Source: Stutzerimonas stutzeri RCH2 (GTDB lineage Bacteria; Pseudomonadota; Gammaproteobacteria; Pseudomonadales; Pseudomonadaceae). Taken from it: a DNA stretch of 64,000 bases. The DNA is taken from the NCBI RefSeq assembly GCF_000327065.1, contig NC_019936.1:2497001-2561000 (forward strand). Direction: 5' to 3'. Below the pieces are notes generated by a model. That model made no database searches, was not told where the DNA came from, and was given only the letters and a program-made list of their open reading frames with translations. The position numbers and the translations under genes were made by a program. Positions 12,062-20,120 of this stretch are shown here, piece after piece. Every line of letters starts with the position of its first letter. Position 1 is the first letter of the stretch.

Positions 12062-13033
12062 ATGCGTATCACCCTGCCACGCATCGGCCTCGGCGGCGCA
12101 CCGCTGGGCAACATGTTCCACCCACTCAGCGAAGAAACCGCGGACGCCACCCTCAATGCCGCCTGGGACGCCGGTTTTCGCTATTACGACGTGTCGCCGC
12201 ACTATGGCGCAGGGCTGGCCGAGCAGCGCTTCGGGCGCCTGCTCAGTGGCAAGCCGCGCGATGAATACGTGCTGAGCACCAAGGTCGGGCGACTGCTGCA
12301 GTCGGCCGGCCAGCCGGAAAACGCCAAGCCTTTCGTCGACGAGCTACCCAACAAGCGCGTCCCGGACTATTCGGCCGACGGCGCACGCCGTTCCATCGAG
12401 GACAGTCTGGAGCGCATGGGCGTCGATCACCTCGATGTGGTGTTCATTCACGACGTGTCCGAGGATCAATGGGGCCCGCAGTGGAAGGAGTACTTCCAGC
12501 AAGCGATGAACGGCGCGGCGAAGGCTCTGACGCAATTGCGCGATGAGGGTGTGATTCGCGGCTGGGGCCTGGGGGTCAATCTGGTCGAACCGTGCCGCAT
12601 GGCGCTGGAGCAGAGCGATCCGAACGTGTTCCTGCTGGCCGGGCGCTATTCGCTGCTCGAACACGACGAGGCGCTGGACACGCTGTTCCCGACCTGCCAG
12701 GCACGCGACGTTGGCGTTGTCGTTGGCGGGCCGTTCAACTCCGGGGTGCTGGCCGGTGGCGATCACTATGAATACGACCAGATCCCACCACAGATCGCCC
12801 AGCGCAGGGAGCAGCTCAAGGCCGCTGCCGAGCGCTGCGGCGTCGATCTGCGCGCCGCAGCCCTGCACTTCTGCCTGGCCAACCCGGTGGTCGCCTCGGT
12901 CATCCCCGGTACGGCGAACCCCGAGCGGCCGAAGCAGTACATGGACTATTTCAATACTCAGGTTCCCCGCGAATTCTGGCAGACGCTCAAGCGTGAGGGA
13001 CTGCTGCGCGAGGATGCACCAGTACCGACCTGA
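12062..13033 (+). CDS. Aldo/keto reductase family oxidoreductase
   Basis: Protein of 323 residues with the (beta/alpha)8 aldo/keto reductase pattern: GLGGAPLGN near the N-terminus, DVSPHYGAGLAEQRFG (catalytic Asp/Tyr region), then LSTKVGR (Lys) and DVVFIHD (His). The nearest named groups are D-threo-aldose/L-fucose 1-dehydrogenase-type enzymes that oxidise or reduce sugars or aldehydes with NAD(P). A perfect AGGAGG precedes the ATG. It lies alone between the two riboswitch operons, followed by a dyad, so its link to guanidine metabolism is only positional; it might process an aldehyde from the second operon. Confidence 0.8.
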   Translation: MRITLPRIGLGGAPLGNMFHPLSEETADATLNAAWDAGFRYYDVSPHYGAGLAEQRFGRLLSGKPRDEYVLSTKVGRLLQSAGQPENAKPFVDELPNKRVPDYSADGARRSIEDSLERMGVDHLDVVFIHDVSEDQWGPQWKEYFQQAMNGAAKALTQLRDEGVIRGWGLGVNLVEPCRMALEQSDPNVFLLAGRYSLLEHDEALDTLFPTCQARDVGVVVGGPFNSGVLAGGDHYEYDQIPPQIAQRREQLKAAAERCGVDLRAAALHFCLANPVVASVIPGTANPERPKQYMDYFNTQVPREFWQTLKREGLLREDAPVPT

Positions 13034-13068
13034 TTCATTCGCCGCCGTTGGCCTCCCACCACACAGCC

Positions 13069-13092
13069 TTGCTCCGCACTATCGCAGAGCAA
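13069..13092. promoter_or_regulatory. 24-bp inverted repeat TTGCTC-N12-GAGCAA
   Basis: The arms TTGCTC.GC and GC.GAGCAA form a near-perfect dyad centred about 120 bases upstream of the -24 box of the sigma54 promoter at 13200. That distance is typical for an enhancer-binding activator. It could equally be a U-less terminator of the aldo/keto reductase gene that ends at 13033. It does not match the NtrC consensus. Confidence 0.35.
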
Positions 13093-13199
13093 GCCTCCCC
13101 ATTAGTGAGCAGCGCCGTGCTGGGCCTGCCATTCGTGGCGACCCAGGTGCTAGCTGCAACTCATTGAATCTTCAAGAGCTCGCTGCCAGCCACCGCATC

Positions 13200-13215
13200 T
13201 GGCACGCAACCTGCT
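13200..13215 (+). promoter_or_regulatory. Predicted sigma54 promoter for the second riboswitch operon
   Basis: TGGCACGCAACCTGCT has a perfect -24 box (TGGCACG) and CTGCT in place of TTGCT, with the GG and GC doublets exactly 10 bases apart. The predicted start is at about 13226, giving a 65-base leader before the riboswitch. This mirrors the arrangement at 2867 and links both operons to nitrogen-limitation control. Confidence 0.65.
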
Positions 13216-13290
13216 GTATCTCCAGTGAACGGGATGAGTCGCCACCGGCACTCATGACGCTTGGCACAATCAGGAGCAACTTCAAGGAGA

Positions 13291-13383
13291 ACTAGGGTTC
13301 CGGCTCACAGGGAGTGGGCGCTGGTCCGAGAGTTCTCCGGTCCCAGGGACGGGACTACACGGAGGGATAAAAGCCCGGGAGAC
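13291..13383 (+). promoter_or_regulatory. Guanidine-I riboswitch, copy 2
   Basis: The conserved blocks ACTAGGGTTCCGG, GCTGGTCCGAGAG and ACACGGAGGGATAAAAG followed by CCCGGGAGA are all present. The variable hairpins differ from copy 1, so this is not a recent duplication. It ends 49 bases before the ATG of a TauA-like binding protein gene that begins an 11-gene overlapping cluster. No intrinsic terminator is seen between aptamer and gene. Confidence 0.95.
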
Positions 13384-13432
13384 GCGATGTCATCCCGTGC
13401 CTTGTCATTCCAATGTGTAGGGAAATCACGCC

Positions 13433-14434
13433 ATGTCCACACTGCGCTCGCTGAACAAGACCCTCCTCGCCGCCGGCCTGGCCGTCGCGACATTGTTTTC
13501 ACCGCTGGCCAGCCAGGCTGCCGAGAAGCTGAAGATCGGCACTGTGGTCTGGGCCGGTTACGGCCCCTTCTACGTCGCCGACAAGAAAGACCTGTTCAAG
13601 CCCCACGGTCTGGATGTAGACCTGCAGTTCTTCAACGACCCTGCGCTGATTCCCACCGCCATGCTTAGCCGCGCACTGGACGGCGGCATGCTCACCTACG
13701 ACCAGGTGGTGGCCTCGGTCGCCAAGGGCCTCAAGCATCGCGTGGTGATGCCCATCGACTTCTCCAACGGCGGTGACGCCATCGTCGCCGATGCCTCGAT
13801 TCAGTCCGTCACCGACTTCAGGGGCAAGAAGGTCGGCTTCAATCCGCTGTCGCCATCGGACTTCCTGCTGGCCTATGCGCTGCAGCAGAACGGCATGAGC
13901 GACAAGGACATCAACGCCGTCAACATGACCCCGGAAGGCATTCCCGGCGCCATGGCCTCGGGCAACCTGCCGATTGGTGTGACCTATGAGCCCAACGTCT
14001 CGCAGATCCTCTCCATGGGCGGTGGCGGCAAGTTCAAGGTGGTCTACTCGTCCAAGGACGCGCCAGGGCTGATCACCGACGTGCTGGTCTTCGATGAGGC
14101 GGTTATCGCCAAGAAGCCCGCTGCCATCAAGGCGATGATCCAGGGCTATCTGGACGGCCTGGCCTACATGCAGGCGCACCCCGAGGAGTCGGCTGAGATC
14201 ATCGGCGAGGTGCTCGGTGTCAGCGCCGAAGAAGCCGTGGAGCAGATGGCCGGCGCCTACAACATCCCGCTGGCCGAGATGGGCAAAAGCTTCACCCCGG
14301 GCGAGGACACCCATTCGTTCCATGGCAGCGGCGCGATCATCGCCAAACTGCTCAAGGACAACGGGCAGATTCCGACCATCCCGGACTTCAGCAAGACCTA
14401 CGACGCCCAGTTCACCGAAGCGCTCGCCCAGTAA
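13433..14434 (+). CDS. TauA/SsuA-like ABC substrate-binding protein
   Basis: Periplasmic protein of 333 residues with a clear signal peptide cut after about residue 29 (LASQA). The mature part has the NMT1/TauA-type fold pattern: KIGTVVWAGYGPFYVADKK, FRGKKVGFNP and GVTYEPN. It should deliver its ligand to the permease and ATPase encoded at the end of the same cluster (20923 and 21798). Its position directly behind a guanidine-I riboswitch suggests a guanidino compound, but it differs from the binding protein type usually paired with guanidine carboxylase, so the ligand may be larger. An intercistronic hairpin follows the stop. Confidence 0.85.
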   Translation: MSTLRSLNKTLLAAGLAVATLFSPLASQAAEKLKIGTVVWAGYGPFYVADKKDLFKPHGLDVDLQFFNDPALIPTAMLSRALDGGMLTYDQVVASVAKGLKHRVVMPIDFSNGGDAIVADASIQSVTDFRGKKVGFNPLSPSDFLLAYALQQNGMSDKDINAVNMTPEGIPGAMASGNLPIGVTYEPNVSQILSMGGGGKFKVVYSSKDAPGLITDVLVFDEAVIAKKPAAIKAMIQGYLDGLAYMQAHPEESAEIIGEVLGVSAEEAVEQMAGAYNIPLAEMGKSFTPGEDTHSFHGSGAIIAKLLKDNGQIPTIPDFSKTYDAQFTEALAQ

Positions 14435-14444
14435 GCCGATGCCC

Positions 14445-14462
14445 GGCGGGCAGTTGCCCGCC
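14445..14462 (+). terminator. Intercistronic hairpin after the binding-protein gene
   Basis: GGCGGGC-AGTT-GCCCGCC, a perfect 7-bp stem, begins 10 bases after the binding-protein stop and ends before the next ribosome site. There is no T-run. Such hairpins often protect the abundant binding-protein mRNA and reduce expression of the downstream genes. Confidence 0.5.
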
Positions 14463-14478
14463 TGTGCTGGAGAAGACC

Positions 14479-15501
14479 ATGAACGCAAAACCTCTGTACC
14501 GCTACGCCGATGGCCGCGTGCCCAACACGCTGGCGATCCTCTATACCGCTCTTGCCTACGGCGGCGGCCTGGCCCTGCTATTCGCCGCCAATGGTTGGCT
14601 GAACGCACTGGGCACGTTGCTGCTGGCCCACGGCATGATCATCGCCGCCTACCTGATCCACGAATTCGCCCACGGCGCGATTTTCAGCGTGCCCAGGCAC
14701 AACGAATGGGCCGGCAACGTCTGCAGTTGGTTGTGCGGCAGCTGCTACGCCGAGTTCCAGGACCTGCGCAAGAAACACATGCGCCATCACGTCGACCGCG
14801 CCGACGTGATCACTTTTGACAGCAAGGCCTTTCTCAAGGCGCGCCCCGTGTGGTTCCAGAAACTGGTACTGGCGCTGGAATGGGCCTATGTGCCGGCGGT
14901 GGAGCTGATCATGCATTTCTACGTGATCGCCCTGCCCTTCATCACCGACAACGACAAGCACCGCGCCCGACGCGGCAAGGTCGCCGCTGTGCTGGCCGTT
15001 CGCACGCTGCTCTTTGCCGGGCTCGCGGCGCTCTCGCTGAAGGCCGTGCTGCTCTACGCCGTAGCCTGGATGATCATGCTCAGCGTGCTGCGCTTCGCCG
15101 ATGCCTATCAGCACACCTACGAGGCCTTCGCCGTGCTGGAAGATGGCGGCAAGCTGCCGGACGACAAGCGCCGCGACCGCAGCTACGAGCAGCAGAACAC
15201 CTACAGCAACGTAGTATCGGAACGCTGGCCGGCGCTGAACCTGCTGCTGCTCAATTTCTCCTTCCACAACGCCCACCACGAGAAGCCGGTGGCGCCCTGG
15301 TATCGCCTGCCCAAGCTGCACGCCGAGCTGTACGGCAGCACCTACAACCAGGTCATTCCGATGCGCAAGCTGCTCGGCAGCTTCCATCGCTACCGCGTAC
15401 GCCGCGTGCTGGACGATGACTACGGCGTGGTCAGCGAAGGGCCGCACAAGGCCGACAACTTCTACGGCGCCGTGGGCGTCTCCTTCCTGACGGCGGTGTG
15501 A
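14479..15501 (+). CDS. Membrane di-iron fatty-acid-desaturase-like oxygenase
   Basis: Membrane protein of 340 residues with the three histidine boxes of integral-membrane di-iron enzymes: HEFAH at 61-65, HMRHH at 100-104 and HNAHH at 263-267. Hydrophobic segments lie at about 18-36, 42-62, 140-156 and 172-204. The family includes desaturases, alkane/xylene hydroxylases and carotenoid hydroxylases, which use O2 and an electron donor. In this cluster a lipid substrate seems unlikely; oxidation of an N-alkyl or ring carbon of a guanidino compound is my inference. The first SDR gene starts one base after its stop. Confidence 0.8.
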   Translation: MNAKPLYRYADGRVPNTLAILYTALAYGGGLALLFAANGWLNALGTLLLAHGMIIAAYLIHEFAHGAIFSVPRHNEWAGNVCSWLCGSCYAEFQDLRKKHMRHHVDRADVITFDSKAFLKARPVWFQKLVLALEWAYVPAVELIMHFYVIALPFITDNDKHRARRGKVAAVLAVRTLLFAGLAALSLKAVLLYAVAWMIMLSVLRFADAYQHTYEAFAVLEDGGKLPDDKRRDRSYEQQNTYSNVVSERWPALNLLLLNFSFHNAHHEKPVAPWYRLPKLHAELYGSTYNQVIPMRKLLGSFHRYRVRRVLDDDYGVVSEGPHKADNFYGAVGVSFLTAV

Positions 15502-15502
15502 C

Positions 15503-16291
15503 ATGCACAAGGCACTGGATTACAGCGGCCGCTGCGTGGTCATCACTGGTGCGGCAGGCGGTATCGGCCGCGGCCTGGCGCAGAGCTTCGCCGCCGCCGG
15601 CGCCACCCTGGAACTGCTCGACCGTGACGCCGACGCCCTCGCCCGGCTTGCCGACGAACTCGCTGGCGACGCGCCGTTGCGTTGCACCGCACTGGACCTC
15701 GGCGACCGCCAGGCGGTGCAACGCTACGCCGATGACCTCGCCTGTCGCGGCCTCCATGCCGATGTGCTGGTGAACAACGCCGGCGTCGAATACGCCACGC
15801 CGCTGGATGAGTGCAGCTTCGAGGCCGATCAGTGCTGGTCGACCCTGCTGGAGAACAACGTCGGCTCCATGCAGCGCCTGACCCGTGCGTTGCTGCCACG
15901 CCTGCGCGCCGGCGCCAGCGTGATCAATCAGGCCTCGATCTGGGGCCTGAAAGGCGTGCCGGGCTTTTCCGCCTATGTCGCCAGCAAGCACGCGGTAGTC
16001 GGCCTGACCCGCTCGCTGGCCTGGGAACTCGGCCCGCGGCGCATCCGCGTCAATGCGGTGTGTCCCGGCTGGATCGCCACCGATGCGGCCATGCGCTCGC
16101 TGCAGGTGATGGCCGATGCCAACGGCCGCAGCGACAGCGCCGAACTGGCGACGATCCTCTCCAACCAGGCCATTCCGGAGCTGCTGACACCAGCCGATCT
16201 GGGCGGCACCTTCCTGTTTCTCGGCTCGCCACTGGCCGCCGCCCTGACCGGCCAGGCGCTGTCGGTCAGCCATGGCGAGGTGATGCACTGA
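15503..16291 (+). CDS. SDR-family dehydrogenase (first of pair)
   Basis: Protein of 262 residues, classical short-chain dehydrogenase/reductase: ITGAAGGIGRG cofactor loop near 14-24, DVLVNNAG, a Ser in INQASIWG and the YVASK catalytic pair. The acidic DRDAD after strand 2 suggests NAD preference. It likely oxidises an alcohol or hemiaminal made by the adjacent di-iron enzyme (inference). Its stop overlaps the start of the second SDR (TGATG). Confidence 0.85.
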   Translation: MHKALDYSGRCVVITGAAGGIGRGLAQSFAAAGATLELLDRDADALARLADELAGDAPLRCTALDLGDRQAVQRYADDLACRGLHADVLVNNAGVEYATPLDECSFEADQCWSTLLENNVGSMQRLTRALLPRLRAGASVINQASIWGLKGVPGFSAYVASKHAVVGLTRSLAWELGPRRIRVNAVCPGWIATDAAMRSLQVMADANGRSDSAELATILSNQAIPELLTPADLGGTFLFLGSPLAAALTGQALSVSHGEVMH

Positions 16292-17049
16292 TGGGCAGCA
16301 AACGCTTCGCAGGCCAGACCGCCCTGATCACAGGCGCGGCGACCGGTATCGGCCGCGCCACCGCGCTTGCGCTCGCAGCCGAGGGCGCGCGGGTCTGGAT
16401 CAACCATCGCGACCAGCATGATCTGGCGAACCAATTGGTCGAGCAGATCACCGCCAATGGCGGCGACGCCTGGGCCATCGAGGCGGATGTCAGCGATCCG
16501 GCCGCAGTCGCGGCGATGTTCGAGACCATCGAGGCGCAGGGCTCGCTGGATCTGCTGGTCAACAACGCCGGGGTAATCCTGGAAAAGCCCTTTCTCGAGA
16601 CCAGCGAGGCGGACTGGGCAATGGTGCTGGGCGTCGACCTGGGGGGCGTCTACCGCTGCTGTCGCCATGCGCTGGCGCAAATGCAGCCGCGGCGCAGCGG
16701 CGCGATCGTCAATGTCGCCTCGGACCTCGGTTTTCTCGGCCGCGAGCAGTACGTTGCCTACTGCACGGCCAAGGCCGGGGTGATCGGCCTGACCCGCTCA
16801 CTGGCCCGCGAATTCGCTGCAGACGGCATTCGCGTCAATGGCGTCGCACCCGGCCCCATCGCCACGGCGATGGTCAGCCCGGAGCACATGAGCGACGAGT
16901 GGATGGCCAAGGAGCTGGCGATTCCCATGGCGCGTCTGGGCACGCCGGAGGAAGTCGCGGCGGCCATCGTCTTCCTGCTTTCGCCGCAGGCGAGCTATTT
17001 CACCGGACAACTGCTCGGGCCCAACGGCGGCTCCTGGATGGGCGCATGA
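16291..17049 (+). CDS. SDR-family dehydrogenase (second of pair)
   Basis: Protein of 252 residues with ITGAATGIGRA, LLVNNAG, VNVASDLG and the YCTAK catalytic Tyr/Lys pair; the C-terminus GQLLGPNGGSWMGA resembles FabG-like dehydrogenases. It differs clearly from the upstream SDR, so the two probably do successive or distinct oxidations. The start overlaps the previous gene by one base and its stop overlaps the EamA gene (ATGA). Substrate unknown. Confidence 0.85.
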   Translation: MGSKRFAGQTALITGAATGIGRATALALAAEGARVWINHRDQHDLANQLVEQITANGGDAWAIEADVSDPAAVAAMFETIEAQGSLDLLVNNAGVILEKPFLETSEADWAMVLGVDLGGVYRCCRHALAQMQPRRSGAIVNVASDLGFLGREQYVAYCTAKAGVIGLTRSLAREFAADGIRVNGVAPGPIATAMVSPEHMSDEWMAKELAIPMARLGTPEEVAAAIVFLLSPQASYFTGQLLGPNGGSWMGA

Positions 17050-17930
17050 ACAGCCTGATGCCGCAGGGCATGCTGATCGGCGGCGCCATCATGTGGGGGC
17101 TGGGCTGGCTGCCGCTGCAGTTCTTCGCCGCCCGTGGCCTGGCCGGCATGCCGCTGGTGCTGCTGACCTATTCGCTGCTCAGCCTGCTGGCGCTACCGGT
17201 GCTCTGGCAGCAGCGCCTCCAGTGGGCGAGCCAGTATCGCCAGGTACTCACCATGGGCCTGTGCGGTGGCTGGGCCACCGCGGCGCTGGTCACCGCCCTG
17301 GCCGAAGGCAACGTGGTGCGGGTGATGCTGCTGTTCTACCTGGCGCCGGTGTGGGCGATGGTCGGCGGCTGGCTGCTGCTCGGCGAACGCCTCAGCGGCA
17401 CGCGGCTGTTCGCTCTGGGGCTGGCGATGCTGGGCATCGGCCTGACCCTCGGCATCACGGGCGAAGCCCTGGATGCGCCAGGCGCGAATGACTGGCTGGC
17501 GCTTTCCGCCGGCCTCGCCTTCAGCCTCAACAACCTCGCCACTCGCGCCGCTGACCAGGTGCCGCTGGCGAGCAAGGCGCTGGTCAGCTTCATCGGCAGT
17601 GCGCTGCTCGGCGGACTGTTCTGCCTGCTGTTTCGTCAGTCGATACCACCGCTGGATCTGACCCTGACCTGGCAGATCGCCCTGCTGGCCCTCGGCTGGC
17701 TGGTCAGCATGGCCGCTGTGCAGTACGGCCTCACTCATCTTGAAGCCGGCCGTGCTGCGGTGCTGGTGGTGTTCGAGCTGATCGCCGCGGTGCTGTCGTC
17801 GGCCTGGTTCGGCAGCCACGCTATCGGCCCGAACGAATGGCTCGGCGCCGCGCTGATCACCACCGCAGCGCTGATCGCCGGCTGGCCCGAACGTCCCCTT
17901 CCCATCGCGACAAGGAGCACCTGCGCATGA
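17046..17930 (+). CDS. EamA/DMT-family permease
   Basis: Membrane protein of 294 residues with about ten hydrophobic segments in two repeated halves, as in drug/metabolite transporters of the EamA family (LLGERLSGTRLFALGLAMLG in repeat 1, a parallel ending in repeat 2). It may export a toxic intermediate or side product of the pathway, or import a related compound; direction cannot be read from sequence. It is translationally coupled to both neighbours by ATGA overlaps. Confidence 0.82.
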   Translation: MNSLMPQGMLIGGAIMWGLGWLPLQFFAARGLAGMPLVLLTYSLLSLLALPVLWQQRLQWASQYRQVLTMGLCGGWATAALVTALAEGNVVRVMLLFYLAPVWAMVGGWLLLGERLSGTRLFALGLAMLGIGLTLGITGEALDAPGANDWLALSAGLAFSLNNLATRAADQVPLASKALVSFIGSALLGGLFCLLFRQSIPPLDLTLTWQIALLALGWLVSMAAVQYGLTHLEAGRAAVLVVFELIAAVLSSAWFGSHAIGPNEWLGAALITTAALIAGWPERPLPIATRSTCA

Positions 17931-18688
17931 GCGTGCACATGGATCAACTGAGCTGGGTCGAGTACGAACGCCGCATCGGCGAAGGCGCCGTGGTCTTTTT
18001 GCCCTGCGGCGCCACCGAGCAGCATGGCCCGCACCTGCCGCTGGGCACCGACGCGCTAATGGCCAGCGCCATCAGCGCCGAAGTGGCGGCGCGGGTTGGC
18101 GGGCTGGTCGCACCGGCGCTCTCCTACGGCTACAAGTCGCAACCCAAATGCGGCGGCGGCCAGCACTTCTGCGGCACCACCAGCCTGGACGGCGCGACCC
18201 TGAGCGCCCTCGTGCGCGACGCCGTGCGGGAGTTCCACCGCCACGGCGTGCGCCGCCTGGTGCTGGTGCTCGGCCATTACGAGAATCAGTGGTTCGTCGC
18301 CGAGGGCATCCAGCTGGCGCTGCGCGACCTCGGGCCGGACGCCGGGCTGGAGGTGATGCGCCTGGAACACTGGGACTTCTGCCGTGAACAGACCCTGACC
18401 GATGTCTTCCCCGACGGCTTTCCCGGTTTCGCGCTGGAACATGCTGCGGTGATCGAGACCTCGCTGATGCTGCACTTCCATCCGCAGCTGGTGGCGCTGG
18501 AGAAGATTCCGGACGACGCCCCGGCCGACTTCCCGCCCTACGACATGTATCCCTCCCGTACCCAGTGGGTACCGCCTTCCGGCGTGCTGTCCTCGGCCAA
18601 GGGCTCCAGCGCAGAGAAAGGCCAGCGGCTGGCCGAAGACATCGTCGACGGCATCGCCGCCGCGGTGTGCAAGGAGTTTGCCCTGTGA
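17927..18688 (+). CDS. Creatininase (creatinine amidohydrolase family)
   Basis: Protein of 253 residues. It contains long blocks typical of true Pseudomonas creatininase, such as SYGYKSQPKCGGGQHF, GTTSLDGATL, GHYENQWFVAEGI and ETSLML, and not only the generic family pattern. Likely metal ligands are Glu31, His33, Asp42, His117 and Glu119. Creatininase opens the cyclic amide of creatinine to creatine, so a cyclic guanidino compound is a natural substrate under a guanidine riboswitch. No creatinase gene is in the window, so the product must be handled otherwise. It starts at the ATG in an ATGA overlap with the EamA gene. Confidence 0.82.
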   Translation: MSVHMDQLSWVEYERRIGEGAVVFLPCGATEQHGPHLPLGTDALMASAISAEVAARVGGLVAPALSYGYKSQPKCGGGQHFCGTTSLDGATLSALVRDAVREFHRHGVRRLVLVLGHYENQWFVAEGIQLALRDLGPDAGLEVMRLEHWDFCREQTLTDVFPDGFPGFALEHAAVIETSLMLHFHPQLVALEKIPDDAPADFPPYDMYPSRTQWVPPSGVLSSAKGSSAEKGQRLAEDIVDGIAAAVCKEFAL

Positions 18689-19341
18689 GCCTGGCGACGA
18701 ACCTGAACCCTGGGCGCACGGCGCTGCTGGTGATCGACATGCAGCGCGACTTCTGCGCGCTGGGCGGTTACGCCGATCAGGCCGGCATGGACGTCAGCCG
18801 CCTGCGTGCACCGATCCCGGCGATCCAGGCACTACTGGATCGCGCACGCAGCCTGGGCATGCTGGTCGTGCACACCCGCGAGGGGCATCGCCCGGATCTC
18901 TCCGACCTGCCCGAGCCCAAACGCCGCCGTGCCGAAGCGACCGGCGCCCCCATCGGCAGCCCCGGCCCCCTCGGCCGCCTGCTGGTGCGCGGCGAATTCG
19001 GCCATGACCTGATCGACGAACTGCAACCACGCGCCGGCGAGCCGGTGATCGACAAGCCCGGCTACAGCGCCTTTGCCTACACCGATCTGGAGCTGATCCT
19101 GCGCCGCCGCGGCATCGAGCAACTGATCCTGAGCGGCGTGACTACCGAGGTCTGCGTGTCCTCGACGCTGCGCCAGGCTATCGATCTTGGCTTCGACTGC
19201 GTGAGCATCAGCGATGCCTGCGCCTCGTCCGATCCACAGCTGCACGCCGCTGCACTGGCGATGATCGAAGTCGAAGGCGGCCTGTTCGGCAGCGTGACCG
19301 ACAGCACCGAGCTGCTGCGGTGCCTGGAGCGTGCCGCATGA
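18685..19341 (+). CDS. Isochorismatase-fold cysteine hydrolase, biuret-hydrolase-like
   Basis: Protein of 218 residues starting at a GTG that overlaps the creatininase stop (GTGA). The catalytic triad of the family is visible: Asp18 in VIDMQRDF, Lys124 in VIDKPGYSAF and Cys157 in GVTTEVCVSS. The blocks HTREGHRPDLSDLP and GSPGPLGRLLVRGEFG are very like biuret amidohydrolase and ureidoacrylate-type enzymes. A biuret-type reaction would give allophanate, which the enzyme at 10079 hydrolyses; N-carbamoylsarcosine amidase, part of creatinine degradation, has the same fold. The exact substrate is open. Confidence 0.8.
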   Translation: MSLATNLNPGRTALLVIDMQRDFCALGGYADQAGMDVSRLRAPIPAIQALLDRARSLGMLVVHTREGHRPDLSDLPEPKRRRAEATGAPIGSPGPLGRLLVRGEFGHDLIDELQPRAGEPVIDKPGYSAFAYTDLELILRRRGIEQLILSGVTTEVCVSSTLRQAIDLGFDCVSISDACASSDPQLHAAALAMIEVEGGLFGSVTDSTELLRCLERAA

Positions 19342-20120
19342 CCGATGTGCTGAAGCTCTGGCCGCTGCTGACTGCCACGCATCGCTACGACAAATCGATC
19401 TCTACCCGTAATCGTGGCCAGGGCACGCTGATCGACGCGCCGATCCTCGCCTTCCTGATCGAAACCCGACAGGGTCGCGTGCTGTTCGACGTCGGCTGCG
19501 ACTACGCCAAGCTCAGCGATCCGCTACTGCGCGCGCGCTGGTTCGATCCGGTGGAGTTTCCCATGGGCCCGCCCGAGATGACCGAGGAGCAGCGGCTACC
19601 CGTCCACCTCGCCCGGCATGGGCTCACACCCGCGGATATAGACCTGGTTTTCCTCAGCCATCTGCACTTCGATCACGCAGGCGGCCTGTGCGAGTTGTGC
19701 GGCTGCGACGTGCATGTACACGAAGCGGAACTCGCCGCCGCCCGCGTCCAGGCGGACGACGCCTACTTCGCCGATGACTTTGCCGGCGAGCATCACTGGA
19801 AGCTGCAGCGCGACGAGTACGAGCTGCTGCCCGGCCTACGCGCGATCAATACCCCTGGGCACACCGCCGGCCACATGTCGCTGCTTATCGAATTGCCGCA
19901 CGGCAAGCCGGTGATTCTCGCCGGGGACGCTGCAGACCTGAGCGAGAACCTGGTCGACGAGGTCGCCCCCGGCCTCTGCTGGCAGGACCGCGAAGACCTG
20001 GCGCTGGCCAGCATTCGCAAGCTCAAGGCCACCGCTGCCGAAACCGACGCCGCAATCTGGCCGAATCACGACATGTCCTTCTGGCGCACCCTCAAACGCT
20101 TTCCGGAGTACCACGCATGA
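19338..20120 (+). CDS. Metallo-beta-lactamase-fold hydrolase, AiiA-lactonase-like
   Basis: Protein of 260 residues with the metal motif SHLHFDHAGG, the downstream NTPGHTAGHMS histidine, AGDAAD and a terminal WPNHD. The arrangement and length resemble N-acyl-homoserine lactonases, whose members also open other lactones and cyclic esters or amides. In this cluster it might hydrolyse a cyclic or activated intermediate, or detoxify one; no signal peptide is present. ATGA overlaps join it to both neighbours. Confidence 0.78.
   Translation: MTDVLKLWPLLTATHRYDKSISTRNRGQGTLIDAPILAFLIETRQGRVLFDVGCDYAKLSDPLLRARWFDPVEFPMGPPEMTEEQRLPVHLARHGLTPADIDLVFLSHLHFDHAGGLCELCGCDVHVHEAELAAARVQADDAYFADDFAGEHHWKLQRDEYELLPGLRAINTPGHTAGHMSLLIELPHGKPVILAGDAADLSENLVDEVAPGLCWQDREDLALASIRKLKATAAETDAAIWPNHDMSFWRTLKRFPEYHA

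Noticed and set aside
13262-13279. TTGGCACAATCAGGAGCAA as a second sigma54 promoter just before riboswitch 2
   Set aside because: GG and GC are 11 bases apart instead of 10, and a start from here would cut into the riboswitch aptamer.
17927-19341. Complete classical creatinine-creatine-sarcosine pathway
   Set aside because: Creatinase and sarcosine oxidase genes are absent from the window; only creatininase and an isochorismatase-fold hydrolase are present.
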